Source of the DNA: Malaya genurostris
Taxonomy: Eukaryota > Arthropoda > Insecta > Diptera > Culicidae
DNA length: 64,000 bases
Direction of reading: 5' to 3'
Assembly (NCBI RefSeq): GCF_030247185.1
Contig: NC_080571.1
Coordinates: 28,515,198 to 28,579,197, forward strand
The notes under the pieces were generated by a model. It ran no database searches and was not told where the DNA came from. It saw only the letters and a list, made by a program, of their open reading frames with translations. Every line of letters starts with the position of its first letter. The first letter of the stretch is position 1. Positions 1 through 11,255 of this stretch are shown here, piece by piece. The position numbers were made by a program, and so were the translations under genes.

Positions 1-480
1 ATATATTTTTTTTATTTACCTACTGCCGTCATTTTTGGTATTTTCGCCAAGTTATCATTGTTTTGTTTGTTTTACATTATACTTTTTTTTTACCACGACC
101 GCCTATTGGCCGTTCTTTCTTTTTTGATTCTAACACTTTTTTACTGCTTTTTAAGATTGTGCTGATTTTTTGGGCATTCGAACTAATTGCTCCATCGTAG
201 TTACGTTAGGAAAATTTAAATCTATTATTTAAAGCTTTCGGTGATATAAGTATTCTGTATTTTTTCTGCTATTTCTCATTTGTTCCTTGAAGTAGAGTCA
301 ATAATTTTAGCTCTTTTTTAGGTTTAAATTTTGTTGCTAGCATTACTATTGCCATTGCTGTTATTATTACCTTCGTTATTTCTGCTGTATTCGCCATTCT
401 TATGTTTGGTCATAATTTTTCTGTTTATGTTGTATTTGTTTCTTTTTTCTAGAGTAGCTGATGTTTTCTTTTTTTTCTAT
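1..480. other. T-rich low-complexity sequence, no gene
   Basis: The plus strand is dominated by T runs with scattered CTATTTTT-like words. No recognisable coding region, RNA gene or transposon terminus is visible. The open frame at 331-537 translates to a leucine/phenylalanine-rich string that simply reflects T-richness. Confidence 0.6.
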
Positions 481-833
481 ACGTTTCGTCTTAGACTCGT
501 CAGTGCAGAGCAGTTCAAATTGAACTGCTTAGTGTAAACTTAAACAGTTCAATTTGAACCGCTAAGCAGACGTAAAGTTAATGCTACTTGCAAAACACTT
601 TTCCAATTGGCACCGAAGTGGCATGTCTTTTCTGACGTGCCGAACGAAAACGTCTTTTTCGATTAATAGCATTAACTTTACGTCTGCTTAGCGGTTCAAA
701 TTGAACTGTTTAAGTTTACACTAAGCAGTTCAATTTGAACTGCTCTGCACTGACGAGTCTAAGACGAAACGTAAAGAAAAGTAAAAACGGTTATGTGCCC
801 AAAGCACAAAAATAGGATAACCCCTAAATGATT
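481..833. repeat. Foldback element with nested palindromes, copy 1
   Basis: ACGTTTCGTCTT at 481-492 is mirrored by AAGACGAAACGT at 761-772, and the arms stay complementary almost to the centre near 630. Each arm also contains smaller palindromes of the type AGCAGTTCAAATTGAACTGC. A one-sided extension after 772 (GGTTATGTGCCC to CCCCTAAATG, about 833) is shared, in inverted orientation, with the copy at 28976-29403, so the unit is larger than the hairpin. There is no coding capacity; it is probably a non-autonomous mobile element of unknown superfamily. Confidence 0.75.
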
Positions 834-891
834 TTTTCTGTTTTTTTTAACTATTTTTGCTACTTTCCAAATTTCATTTTTTGTCATTGTA

Positions 892-3800
892 CAGGGTGGC
901 AAGTGAATTAGCGATTTCAATTTCCCGGTTTTTTCCCGGTTTTCCCGGTGCGCGAGACTAAAAATTCCCGTTTTTTTTTTACTTGTCCAAAAAACATCGA
1001 GAGTTGAGAAATAAGTATTTTTCGGGTATCTCCTTGGAACTACGGTTAAAACTCTCAATCACAGTTTGTCCAAACGTTTATCTTCTGAACTAACAGTACC
1101 ATCCAGCCCAATGTATTCCATCTTTATTTTGTATTTTACTTCGCCAGTAACTTCGATGTAACAATAGGATTAAAACAAGAAACATATCTGGCCAACGGTG
1201 ATGAAAGTGATCAGTCTTGCATTTCACGAAGGAATGAAGCATCAAAATTATTGCAATTTTCTCGAAAAATCAACACAATTTATTTAAACTTCTTGCTTTC
1301 TCCAGTAATGCTCTTAAGCGCAGCTTTCACATCATATTCGACGATTATTTGTGGTGTTTTGTAGTTTTCCAGAAATATCATCAGTTATTTGAAAGCCTAT
1401 AATGATGAAAAATTAAATTTAAAGTCTTACAATTAAAATAAAATAATTATTTTTCGAACTATTCAATCTTTTTCAAGACTACCACTGAATCAGTCTTTTA
1501 AAAGCTATCTGGAAAATCAGTCCTTCTTAGAACTGTTGAAAACTTGATAGTTGTACCGAAAGAATTAGTTCCATTGAACCGTTCTTTCGTTTTTCTGAAA
1601 CTTTGTATGTTTCTTCGAAAATAATATGAAAACTATTAATTATATTTTGTAGTAAACAAATTCAATAATAATAAAATCTTTTCGCATGTGTTCTACCAAT
1701 AATCATTCTCTTTTGTATAAATTTTCAAAGTACGCGAGCTTCTACCAGATTCTTCAAACCAGCAAACGTTTCGAAAGACTATTCTTTTGAGAAGAATAGA
1801 GAGCTATCGTTCTTCAAAAAAGAACTCCAGTACACTCAATCTTCGAGAAAAACTAGTTCTTTTGGACCGTATACGGACTGACCATCTCTAGTATATCCCA
1901 ATACTTTTTTAGCCTGGTAGAGTATAAGGTTAAAAATTAAAAATGAATGAACTAAAGCACAACACTCCTCCTTCAAACCCGATTAATTCTAACAACCAGT
2001 GGCGTCTCGAGACAAAATTTACGGGTTGTGCACTGCTTATACGGTATGATATCAGAACCGTTTCGACGTTGCAACTGAGACAGCAATTTGTTTTCAACTG
2101 CCATAAGCATAAGCCACTGAAGCCTCTCCTGAATGTGTTCTCACAGAGCCTTTTCGAACAGTTGTTCAGTGCACGAGGTGCACATGAGGACGAGACGCCA
2201 CTACTAACATCATATACGATATACGATAATCTTCCAGAGTTGAGTTTTGGCGTGAACAAAATTCTTCTAGAATTCTTAAAATGTGCGCTTGTCACTTTGG
2301 AAAAACAACATTCTATTCTATGCCTCTAGTGACTGAGATGATACAAATTTGATTCTTCTATCATCGACAATCTTCGAGTGCTCCTTCGTCGACATCAATA
2401 TCCTCATCATAGCAGATAATCTTCAAAAAAAATTAAACAAAGCTTCACTGAACAGGCTTTTATGAACTCTGAAAAACTAATTTCAGCTGTCAAAGAAGGA
2501 AATCAAATACTCCTTTCCTTGCACACGATGGATAAAGTATTCTCATAATTTGACATTACTGAGACAAATTTTTGTGAAATTAGGGGAATCATTAGCTGGC
2601 AACTAAAACACGGCTTCTAAGAATTCTCAAAAAAATTATTAAACATGTTACCTGATGCTACTTTTACCATTATGCGTACTTATTCTGAAATTTGAAGAAA
2701 AACACTAGAAAAGGTCCTAAGTGCAAATGACAGTTCCTCTTTCTTTACTCTTTCTTTCCATTATCACGGTCCTATAGGCAATCCTTCTATCTTACACTTT
2801 GTATACAGGGTCCGGCACTCGAAGTGTAACCAATTAAAAAGGCCATAAATTCAGTTTGGAAAATTACTTTTACTTAATTCAAAGTACAAAATGTGTAAAA
2901 ATAATACAAAATTCAGAATCAATTCACTTTTGCTCGATATGACCACCTTTTGCCTTGACTTGATGACTTGAGAGAGCGAAGGAGTTGCTTCGTTTGGCCG
3001 AATGTGACTTGCAGGTATTTTGGCCCACTCGCGGACAATAGCTTTTTTCAGCGCCTCGAGACTGGTGTATCTTTTAGTTCGGACTTTGCTCTAAAAAATG
3101 GCCCAAAGAGAATAATCCATTGGATTCGCATCTGGTGAATTCGAGAGCCATTGTGTGGACGTGATGAAGTTCGGAACGTTGTTTTTCAGCCATTCTTGGT
3201 TCACTCGAGCTTTGTGAGACGATGCCGAGTCCTGCTGAAACGTCCATTTCTCGTCAGAAAATACAATGTTCGGAAATTGACCGCTTTCGGCCAAACGAAG
3301 CAACTCCTTCGCTCTCTCAAGTCATCAAGTCAAGGCAAAAGGTGGTCATATCGAGCAAAAGTGAATTGATTCTGAATTTTGTATTATTTTTACACATTTT
3401 GTACTTTGAATTAAGTAAAAGTAATTTTCCAAACTGAATTTATGGCCTTTTTAATTGGTTACACTTCGAGTGCCGGACCCTGTAGAATAACGACTGAAAC
3501 TGTTAACTTTCGATCTGCTGTAAAACATTATAATTTAGAGAGAAAATAAACAAAGAGAAACTGTCATTTGCACTTGAAATCTTTTCAAATATTTGTCGAG
3601 ATTTAATAGAAATCCAGCAGAAGCATCCAAATTATCCTTATTTTTTATTATGAGCATTCATTATGCTGTTATTGATGACAACTAAGAAAGCTCTTATTGA
3701 TTTAAAATTGCTGCGGTGTTGACTCCATTTTCAATGTATTGTGCACCATTGAACCTGTGAGGGACAATAATAAGTTTCAAAACTTGTATTGAACTTCTAC

Positions 3801-3964
3801 TTCATATACAAAATGGCCTTCATCTTTTCATTTGTTGTATCAGGAAAATCATCACGCTGAAAATAGTTACTAGGATTAGGATTAGGAAATTTGTTCCCAG
3901 ATTTGCACTAAAATTCCCGACTTTTTCCCGGTTTTCCCGATTTTCCCGGTCACTTGCCACCCTG
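892..3964. mobile_element. CAGGGTGG-ended DNA element with CCCGGTTTT subterminal repeats
   Basis: The left end CAGGGTGGCAAGTG at 892 is matched by the inverted right end CACTTGCCACCCTG finishing at 3964. Both ends are followed by clusters of TTCCCGGTTTT words. ATTGTA occurs immediately outside both ends (886-891 and 3965-3970), a candidate 6-bp target duplication. The interior has no recognised transposase. The open frame 1943-2329, with an overlapping antisense frame, matches nothing I know. A DD37D mariner (2806-3482) is nested inside. CAGGG termini resemble hAT elements, but hAT duplications are 8 bp, so the superfamily is left open. Confidence 0.55.
2806..3482 (-). mobile_element. Tc1/mariner DD37D element with very long TIRs, internally deleted
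   Basis: The terminal inverted repeats are about 197 bp (2806-3002 and 3286-3482) and look identical base for base. They begin CAGGGTCCGGCACTCG and are flanked by TA on both sides (2804-2805, 3483-3484). Between the arms, minus-strand codons 3303-3091 encode transposase motifs: VFSDEKW (first catalytic Asp) fused almost directly to QQDSASSH (second Asp), then SPDANPMDY (third Asp) with exactly 37 residues between the last two Asp, the DD37D (maT-type) spacing. The roughly 80 residues normally separating the first two motifs and the whole DNA-binding N-terminus are missing, so it cannot encode an active enzyme. The inner TIR carries part of the transposase gene, which suggests the element was rearranged into a foldback. 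Confidence 0.8.
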
Positions 3965-3970
3965 ATTGTA

Positions 3971-4803
3971 GCAATTTTATTTTTGCCATTTTTGATTTTT
4001 TTACTATTTTAATATTTTTGTTATTATGGAAAATTTTAATCATTTTTATCTATTTATTTTCGTCATTGCTACTATTTTTTTCCGATTGTGTTCTTTTTAT
4101 TCTATTTTATATTTCATGTTACTTTTTGTTTACACAACTTCTGTTATTCGTGTCAAATTTTTGAACCGTTTTTTTTTGTTCAATTTTTCTTTGGTTGCGA
4201 CAATTGTTGGTTACAATATTTCTGTTATTTTATTGTTGCTATTTTTTATCTTGTTTTCGAAAATGTTGTAAGAATATTACTTTTTGTTTTTTTCCATACT
4301 AATACTTGAACAATTCTACTGTTTATTTTAGTTTTTACAATTTTCATCAATAAGGCTGTAACTACTCTATTCGAGTTTGTAAGTTTTTGTACATATTTTA
4401 TATGTACTTGTCATTTGAGTTTTATTTACTATTATCGACTATGTAAACTATTTTCTACCATTATTGTTATCCTATTTTTCTATTTTAACTATACTCACTA
4501 TTTTTGCTTGATGAAAATGCCATTTTAGCACCTGATTTTTTACAAATTTGACTATTTTTGCAATTCTCCGATTTGGGCTTTTTTTTACTAAATTTTTCTA
4601 CATTTTTCTATTTAACCTTGCAAGTGTTTTTCCAATTTTTGACATTTCTGTCATTGTAAATATGTTAAGATGTATGTATTTTCTCTGATTTTGTTCATGG
4701 TTATATTTTCACTAAAGATATAATTTACGTACTTCACAATTGTTTATATTTTAACTGATCTAAGACAAATTGATAATTTTTCCCTTCAACATGTTTTGCT
4801 TTT
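3971..4803. repeat. T-rich degenerate array (CTATTTTT/GTTATTTTT words)
   Basis: Loose repetition of words such as TTGCTATTTTT, ACTATTTTT and TTGTTATTTT without strict period. It resumes at 6086-7847 on the other side of the TGTCGTG repeat, so that repeat probably landed in a formerly continuous array. The short open frames here are phenylalanine/leucine-rich artefacts. Confidence 0.55.
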
Positions 4804-5116
4804 TGTCGTGAATACGACTTACTTTACTATGGGGTGCCTTTTCAAAATTAGCCATATGGAAGAATGGGCAGAACTTAATCGTGAATATCTCGACTTGTAT
4901 TAATGGTAGCAACATAATTCTTTCACCATTTCATCAAAAATATGATCAGGAATTTAGGATAATATTTTAAACAGTGTGAGATAACCACAAATAACTCAAA
5001 TATTAAGTTTTCTCAAACTTTGAAAACAACGCGGAAAACTCTGTAGTTTTGCTTGGCTTTTTCGCGCAAGGACGACGATTTTGAGGTAGTCAGGCACATA
5101 TCTTCAACTGACTGCG

Positions 5117-5124
5117 TATAAAAG
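5117..5124 (+). promoter_or_regulatory. Putative TATA box inside TGTCGTG repeat copy 1
   Basis: TATAAAAG followed by GGGAACCG. The same TATAAAAGGGGAACCG string is kept at 27357 in copy 2, and both are followed within about 30 bp by a TGATCAT/CGATCAT segment that could hold an initiator. Function is inferred from the motif and its conservation between two diverged copies. Confidence 0.35.
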
Positions 5125-5210
5125 GGGAACCGTCTTCGAAATTTGATCATCCACGCACGATCTTCTTGTGCGTTGGATGCAAGCAGACGTCGTGAGACCA
5201 GCACCTTCGG

Positions 5211-5445
5211 AGAGTGCACCTTCTGCGTGGTTAAAAACCTCAAACGCTCAGGTCGGAACTCTTATTTAGACTTGAGTCGTCAGGTGGAGCAGTCGTCGAT
5301 GAAAGCAGACCTTTTGCGTGTTATAAAACCTCAAACGCTTAGGTCGTGCTTTCATTTGGACTTCAATCGTCGGGAGCAGCGGTCGTCAATAATGAGAGCA
5401 GACCTTTTGCGTGGTGCCAAACCTCAAAAGCTCAGGTCGTAGTTC
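5211..5445 (+). repeat. Three 93-bp direct modules
   Basis: Blocks starting near 5211, 5305 and 5398 share GCGTGGT..AAACCTCAAACGCTCAGGTCG with small differences. Copy 2 of the parent repeat (27450-27495) has a single module, so copy 1 has amplified it, or copy 2 has lost modules. Confidence 0.65.
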
Positions 5446-6085
5446 TCATTTGCCTTCCGGTCGTCAAGGCGAGAAGACGCATCAAACCAGTTTCGCATCA
5501 TTTGGCACTGTTTGCGGATGTGTCGGTTTGTACGCAGAGCTAGTTTCAATTCAAGCAAGAACGATTGCATCAGCTGCTGGTGCTTTGCATTGGAGAGAAA
5601 GAAAACAAGAAACGAAAAGTGGACAACATTATAGAAAATCAGCCGTTCTAATGGCTCTAAATGTTATCTAAAGAACTATTAAGATTACTTCTTTGAAATT
5701 CGAATGTAGAAATCATCAGTTTAGTGAAAATCCAAAATAATTTGATTTGGTTCGTGCACTTTTCGCTGTGCGAAAATCGTTCGAGGAAAATGTTCCGAAC
5801 TGTGCTAAATATCGTAGAGAACTCCACAATTTGGTCCTTCTAAAAGTAAGAAATGAATTCTGTACTGAATCTTAATAGTTTCTTTCAATGAAGTATGCAA
5901 ATCCGAAATGAGATAATCGAAGTCAAAACTCGTTAAAAAGTTTAGTAGTGAAAAGGGGGAAAGTTTCGCAATTCACACAATCGATCAATTATCAATTCGA
6001 ATTCGAAAGTGTAAAGAAATCGTGTTAGTTTTATTCGTATTCCACGACATCCAGTTATGTCTCTGACATTACACACCCGTACTTT

Positions 6086-7847
6086 TTTCCTACTGATGTT
6101 TTTATCATTTTTACTGCGGTCACTATTGCTTTGCATGCTATTTTTATAACTTATATAACTTAAGTTATTTCCACTATATTCGCTATTTTAACTATTTGTA
6201 TCTATATTTTCTGTACAGAGATATTGTTGCACAAATCGACCTGCTTCGAATGTGATAAAATAGAACTGAAAAAGCAATCCATTGGTTACGAATCTCCGTG
6301 CGTGCCAACAACTTGGCACGGTCGATGCGTAATTTAATTTCTAGTCTCGCGGATGATGATACCCACAAAAATACACTCCCAATCACCAATCTAATTCACC
6401 CCTCAGCTGAGTTCTGGTATGCGAAATTTTTATGGTATCCCTCATACAGTATTTTCAATTTTAAAATTTTATAAACTTATAAAACCGACAGAAAAAAATC
6501 TAGTATTGTCAATGGTTTTACTATTTCACTACTTTGTTTAACGATTCAATTTGTTAATATTGTCATCTCTACTTTCAACTGACGTTTTCAACAAAACAAA
6601 TTGTGCTATTCCTACTGTTTCATGATTTTTCGTTATTTTCTGCCCTAAGTTGCAGTTTCAACTGATTCGGCTTTTGTAGCAATCATTAATATTTTCACTT
6701 GTTTTATAGTATTTGCTTTTTGACTTTTATTTTTAAAACTTTTTAAAATATGTTGTTTTTGTTATGATAATTATTTTTGCTATTTTCATCATTGTTACTG
6801 TTTTCGTAGTTCAATATTTTTTGTTATACTGATATTTTTGCTGTGTTTGTTTCGTTTTCCAGAAAAGTTTGCTTCGCTATTGTACGTTTTGTATTGTCTT
6901 CGGAAATTTAAGAATTCTTGGCTGATTTTGGCAACCTTTTTCTTTCAATAGGGCTTTCTTTGTTCAAAGGTTTTTTTCCATTTTAAAATTTTTCTATTTT
7001 CGCTATTATTGCCATTTTTACTCTCGATTTCTTTTCTTTTTCAACATAACAAATTTTGGTAATTTTGCTGTTTCGCGATTAGTGCTATAATACAGTTTTG
7101 TTTTTATGAGTTACTGTTTTTCACATTTTCGCAGTGTTTTAAAATGTTTGCTTTTATAATAGCTTTTCGAGTTCTGCTATTGTTACTATTCCTGCTATTT
7201 TCAACGCTGTTGCTATTTTTGAAATTCAATATTTTTCATTTTATCTGTTATTTTTTAGTTGAGAGCAATTAACTGTCGCATTTTTTGTTATATTTACTAA
7301 TTGATAGTGCATTTTGGAATTTTTGTTATTTTTAAAAAATTTCAAACAACGTTAGCTCATCCTTACTGTTGCTCTTTTTTCATTTAATGTTTGTTCAGTG
7401 ATAATTTTCTATGTTACCTATTTTTATTTCTATTTTCGATACCATTCATTTTTTTGTCTCCATTCCAAGAGTAGTAAACTTCGCTATTGTTATTTATTTT
7501 GAAATTTTTATTTTTCTTACGACACACCGCACATTTCGCTGTTTTTCTTTCTCTTTGCTATTATTCCTATTTTTTCTGTTTTATATTTAAGAACGTTTAG
7601 AAAAGTTTTTTAACTGTTTCCCAATGATCACTATATTACTAATTTGGTTTTACAAGCTGCTATTCTTTTTATCACTATTTTTATTTTGTTATTTTTACAG
7701 TTTTGGAGATTGTAGCTATTTTCACGAAATGACAATGGTTAATGTTTAGAATTTTTTCTACTGAAAATACTGCTTATTTAACAATACTTTGAAATTGTGT
7801 TACTTTCATCCTTGTCGCTTTTTACAGTTTGTTTTGAAAGAAATTAA
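6086..7847. repeat. T-rich degenerate array, second part
   Basis: Continuation of the CTATTTTT-type sequence seen at 3971-4803, with frequent GCTATTTTCGCTATT and TGTTACTATTTTT words. Around 6190-6420 there is a more complex 200-bp stretch without recognised features. No gene is seen. Confidence 0.5.
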
Positions 7848-7855
7848 TTATTTGC

Positions 7856-8425
7856 GAGAGCGGGTCACTTCGCCGAAAGCCATTTCGTCGAAAGTCGTTT
7901 CGCCGAAAGGATCATTTCGCCGATAGAGTCATTTCGCCGAAAGGGTCATTTTGCCGAAAGGGTCATGTCTTATGTATGCTATGTCTCCTGTATAACTGAT
8001 GTGGCGCAGCCACATAACTGAAGCAAAGATGGAAGCGGCGGCGTCTTGCGTACAAACCTGTAACAGTCTCGTTTGCCCGGTCTACTCAAAGCTAGGTTCC
8101 TTTGCTTTAGTTAGGTTATTTTTTCATTTTATCTTAATAAACGGAAAATACCACATACATTTGCCTGGTAGGTACACCTACGCAATTGCTTTGATGCTTA
8201 GTATCTAATAGTCAACAAGTTTTCTTGAGAACTCCGTTCTGAGGTTCATGAATCAATCTTTATTCAAGAAGTACAATTGTAGGTCAATAAAACGGACGTT
8301 AACGCTATCATCTTTCATTTGACTTTATTTTAAATAGCATTCGGCGAAGTGATCCATTTGGCGAAATGTCATTCGATGAAATAACCCCTTCGGCGAAACG
8401 GCTTTCGGCGAAATGACCCTGATAC
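7856..8425. mobile_element. hAT-like MITE with iterated TTTCGCCGAAAGG arms
   Basis: The left arm (7862-7965) consists of repeated GGGTCATTTCGCCGAAAG-like units and the right arm (8339-8420) of the inverse. Exact TTATTTGC flanks the element on both sides (7848-7855 and 8426-8433), an 8-bp target duplication as expected for hAT. The 370-bp interior has no transposase. Termini GAGAGCGGGTCA and (inverted) GTATCAGGGTCA are only partly alike. Repeats built from this CGCCGAAA unit are widespread in insects, mosquitoes included. Confidence 0.7.
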
Positions 8426-8433
8426 TTATTTGC

Positions 8434-9352
8434 ATGCTTATCTGCTTTTCATTATACTTGCTATAGTTGATATTTTTGCTGGAGAATGAAGCAATTGCTA
8501 TAAGTAAGTTCAGAGTATATTGGCAGGATTTTCATCTGCTTAGCTTTAAACCTGACGCATCAGTTTCTTTTTCAACCTCACGAACAATTGATAAAAATAC
8601 CCGGTAAAGTCAATATACAACAGCGTCCTTTTCAATTGGGAAAAAAATTGTCCCAAGATAGGTAATAATTATGTTTTCTACCGACCGAAAATATGTTACT
8701 ACATGAGCAAGGAAAAATGAATTTCTTACTAAAATTTCGGGTAACTTCGGAAATCCGTGTAAAAACCTGCAAAATTAAAATTGTTGATGCAAAATATTTT
8801 AGAAATGCATAAAACGTCCAGATTTGATGCAACCAAAAAAAGAAGTCGACTTTGGGATCGCGTAAAATCCACGTAAAATAAGCCACTTAAACAAAGACCC
8901 CAATATATATCCATTTGAATAAAACAAACTTTTCAAACAACAGTAAACCTCGGTTTTTTTCAAAAACAAAAAATTTAAAGCGTCTTTTCGTGACAAAGTC
9001 TAAATGTCCAGGAAGTTGCTATACAATCTAAGATGGTGTTGCCAACGTTTGTTCGAAATTCGTCAACGGAAAAAGACCAAACGCGAAATGTATACAAGTT
9101 CGAATGTTGCCAACGATTCTAATAATGCGCGAATCGTTTATATCCTCACATAGTGCACTGAAATTTTTTAAACTGGCGTTTAAACATTTTCACATCTCCA
9201 CATCTCCATCGAACATTGCATTTATTTCAAATAACGCACAATCGGTGACAGTTCGTTGAAACTTTAACCAAATTTAGAATAAAAAGAAACGTACTTATTC
9301 GATTGTCAATAGCTCTGCTTGGCAGTGACAATTTTCCTCGAAGGGCTGCAAA
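8434..9352. other. No gene; contains one diverged satellite-like monomer
   Basis: About 8740-8880 (minus strand) is a single diverged copy of the unit amplified at 53.4-56.9 kb: AAAGTCGACTTC, then CAAATCTGGACGTTTTATGC, then TTCTAAAATATTTTGCAT. The remainder shows no coding or RNA signal. Confidence 0.4.
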
Positions 9353-10600
9353 TGACGTTAGTCAGATTTTTATCAGTATCTAACAAGAAAAACTGATTCG
9401 AAAAAAAGACTCACGAATACAATCATGAACCAGCGAAAAAGTTCCCTCAGAGACGGGACACAAACCCTTAACCCTATCGTTATGTTAATAGAACTTCCCT
9501 GTGCGTAGAAAACGCAAAGGAAACAGCTTAATTGAACAGAGGAAACCGAACATGTTCAGCTGTGCTTGGACACAATGCAGTTCAATTATACTTTCTGATC
9601 AAAATTGTCCCGGACTGAATTCTAGAAACAATTTGTTTATAGATTTTAGTACATTTGTTATTATCGCTTTCAAAATAGGCTCCTTTTGAACCAGTACAGG
9701 CAATCCAGCGGTCAATTTAATTTTCCATATACTTGCCATAGGCTTCGACCGGGATGACCTTCAGTTTCTTCAGCGAATTACTTTTTATGTCCTCGATCGA
9801 GTCACGGCGCGTTTCCCGGCCCGTTTCCATTTTAGTTTTGAAAATAAGAAAAAGTCACAGGGGGCCAAATCTAGCGAATACGGTGGCTGAGTGATGACTT
9901 TCGTTTCGTGTTTGGCCAAACATTCAGTCACAATCATGCAAAAAAAATCAGTGCATTCGGTAGGAGCCTGGCATCGTAGCGTTTCATACCAAAAACATTA
10001 AACAAAATGTGCTGAGTCGATTCATAAGAGATGCCAAGATCCTCTGCAATATCTCTAATGCTAACACGACGATTTTCAAGCACATTTTTTTCACTTTTTC
10101 GATATTATAGTCGATAACAGAGGTGGACGGACGAGTAGAATGAGGCAAATTTTCTGAGGATCCCACGACCCTTACTGAATGCTTTATGCCACTGAAATAC
10201 TTACGTTCTCGAAAGAAAAACCACTTCTTCAACATTTTTAATGATTCCATAGCCGAAATTCAAAATTACAAGAAAACTCGTTGTTCATTTTTTCCATAGT
10301 AAAAATAAGCTGCCAAACACACACTAATTGACATATCCCGTTCAAACTTAACAGGAAAGTCAAAGAAAGTTGGTCCAGTCTAGGAAAAAAATTACGGATT
10401 TGGATTACGCGCGCGGTTCAAATGGACCAGTCCGGGTCAATTTTGATCAGAAGATAGTCATATCCTTACGATACGGATTGGAATAAGCTACGGGTTCGAG
10501 TCCCGTTTCTGCGGTAACTTTTTTGCAATTTTTCATTTCAAAGTTGTATTTTTTCGTAATCTGTTCTTCTCACTAGATACTGATAAAAACCTATAACAAG
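9353..10600. repeat. Foldback with tRNA-like B-box arms, split by a mariner
   Basis: The sequence 10456-10600 (GGGTTCGAGTCCCGTTTCTGCGG ... CTAGATACTGATAAAAA) recurs in reverse complement at 9500-9353 (CCCGTCTCTGAGGGAAC ... TTAGATACTGATAAAAA). Both arms hold an RNA polymerase III B-box-like GGTTCGAGTCCCG (degenerate in the left arm). The mariner 9591-10454 lies in the centre. A complete tRNA cloverleaf is not evident, so I call the arms tRNA-derived (SINE-like) in head-to-head orientation. Confidence 0.5.
9591..10454 (-). pseudogene. Degraded mariner element, transposase relic
   Basis: TIRs of about 27 bp (CTTTCTGATCAAAATTG / TCTTCTGATCAAAATTG, continuing CCCGGACTG) begin at 9591 and end at 10454, with TA on both sides. 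On the minus strand 10250-9984 retains transposase N-terminal features (MESLKMLKKWF, later ENLPHSTRPSTSV and NIEKVKK). The sequence 9930-9640 retains the C-terminal part PPYSLDLAPCDFFLF, including the last catalytic Asp, and then the RWIACTG..GAYFE-type end in another frame. The central region with the first two Asp is deleted and there are several frameshifts. The element is dead. Confidence 0.75.
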
Positions 10601-11255
10601 CTCAAGGTGGTCAAACTACATCAAATTGTTAAAGGAAGTTGTTCAACTCAATATTCACTGCTGTGAATTACGCCTGTTACTGAATGTGAATATTCGGAAA
10701 TATTAACGTGACATCATCAAAGCAGATTCGATAGCCTAACAAATAAAAGCTTTGCACGGAAAGAAATCTGTTACTGCTTTCATGATCAGAAAATCATGAA
10801 ACCAATCATTTTAACTTCTCATAAAACCATGAGCAATAAGTCTTCTTCCATGAAATTTGATCATGGTGCGGAAATGCGTCACTTGAGGAATGTATTTCTT
10901 TCAAAGCTCCTAACTCCCATTTTCTACCCGGATATTACTTTGAACCCTCTGCCTCAAGTGATTTGATAAGGCAAAAAGCAAACATTGAAAAGTAAGAACT
11001 ACTGAAAATATTTACTTGATCCTGAAGCATATTCATTTCACAATTGTGCTGTTTTACACCCACCGACTGACAGGGAATTGGCAACATAAATATAATGTTG
11101 TTGTTAGAATAATATTCCACGAGTTAGCGTGAATTAAAAAATAAATGCGACTGTGAATTTGGAACACCATCTAACGAAAAACCGAAAATTCTTTTTGTAC
11201 AACCACTTTGATTATTTTGTTTCATAGTTTTAACAAAAAAAAGTGGTAAATTCTA
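10601..11255. other. No gene recognised
   Basis: A+T-rich sequence without recognised coding segments, termini or RNA signals on either strand. Confidence 0.5.

Larger units (their letters stand above)
4804..6085 (+). repeat. TGTCGTG-ended repeat family, copy 1 (TATA box plus three 93-bp modules)
   Basis: The left end TGTCGTGAATACGA (4804) is mirrored near the right end by CGTATTCCACGACA (to 6049). A tail shared by all copies (CATCCAGTTATGTCTCTGAC ... CACCCG) runs to about 6085. About 300 bp in lies TATAAAAGGGG at 5117. Then come three direct modules with 93-bp spacing (starting about 5211, 5305 and 5398), each containing a CTTTTGCGTGGT-like and a CCTCAAACGCTCAGGTCG-like block. Because 93 is divisible by three, an open frame of about 99 codons crosses the modules, but it lacks a clear ATG. 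The right half is shared with copies at 27035, 32728 and 43148. No known protein or RNA family is recognised. Confidence 0.6.

Noticed and set aside
1930..2329. Overlapping sense and antisense frames of about 120 codons as a gene
   Set aside because: No recognisable domain, and they lie inside a transposon interior with no splice or promoter evidence.
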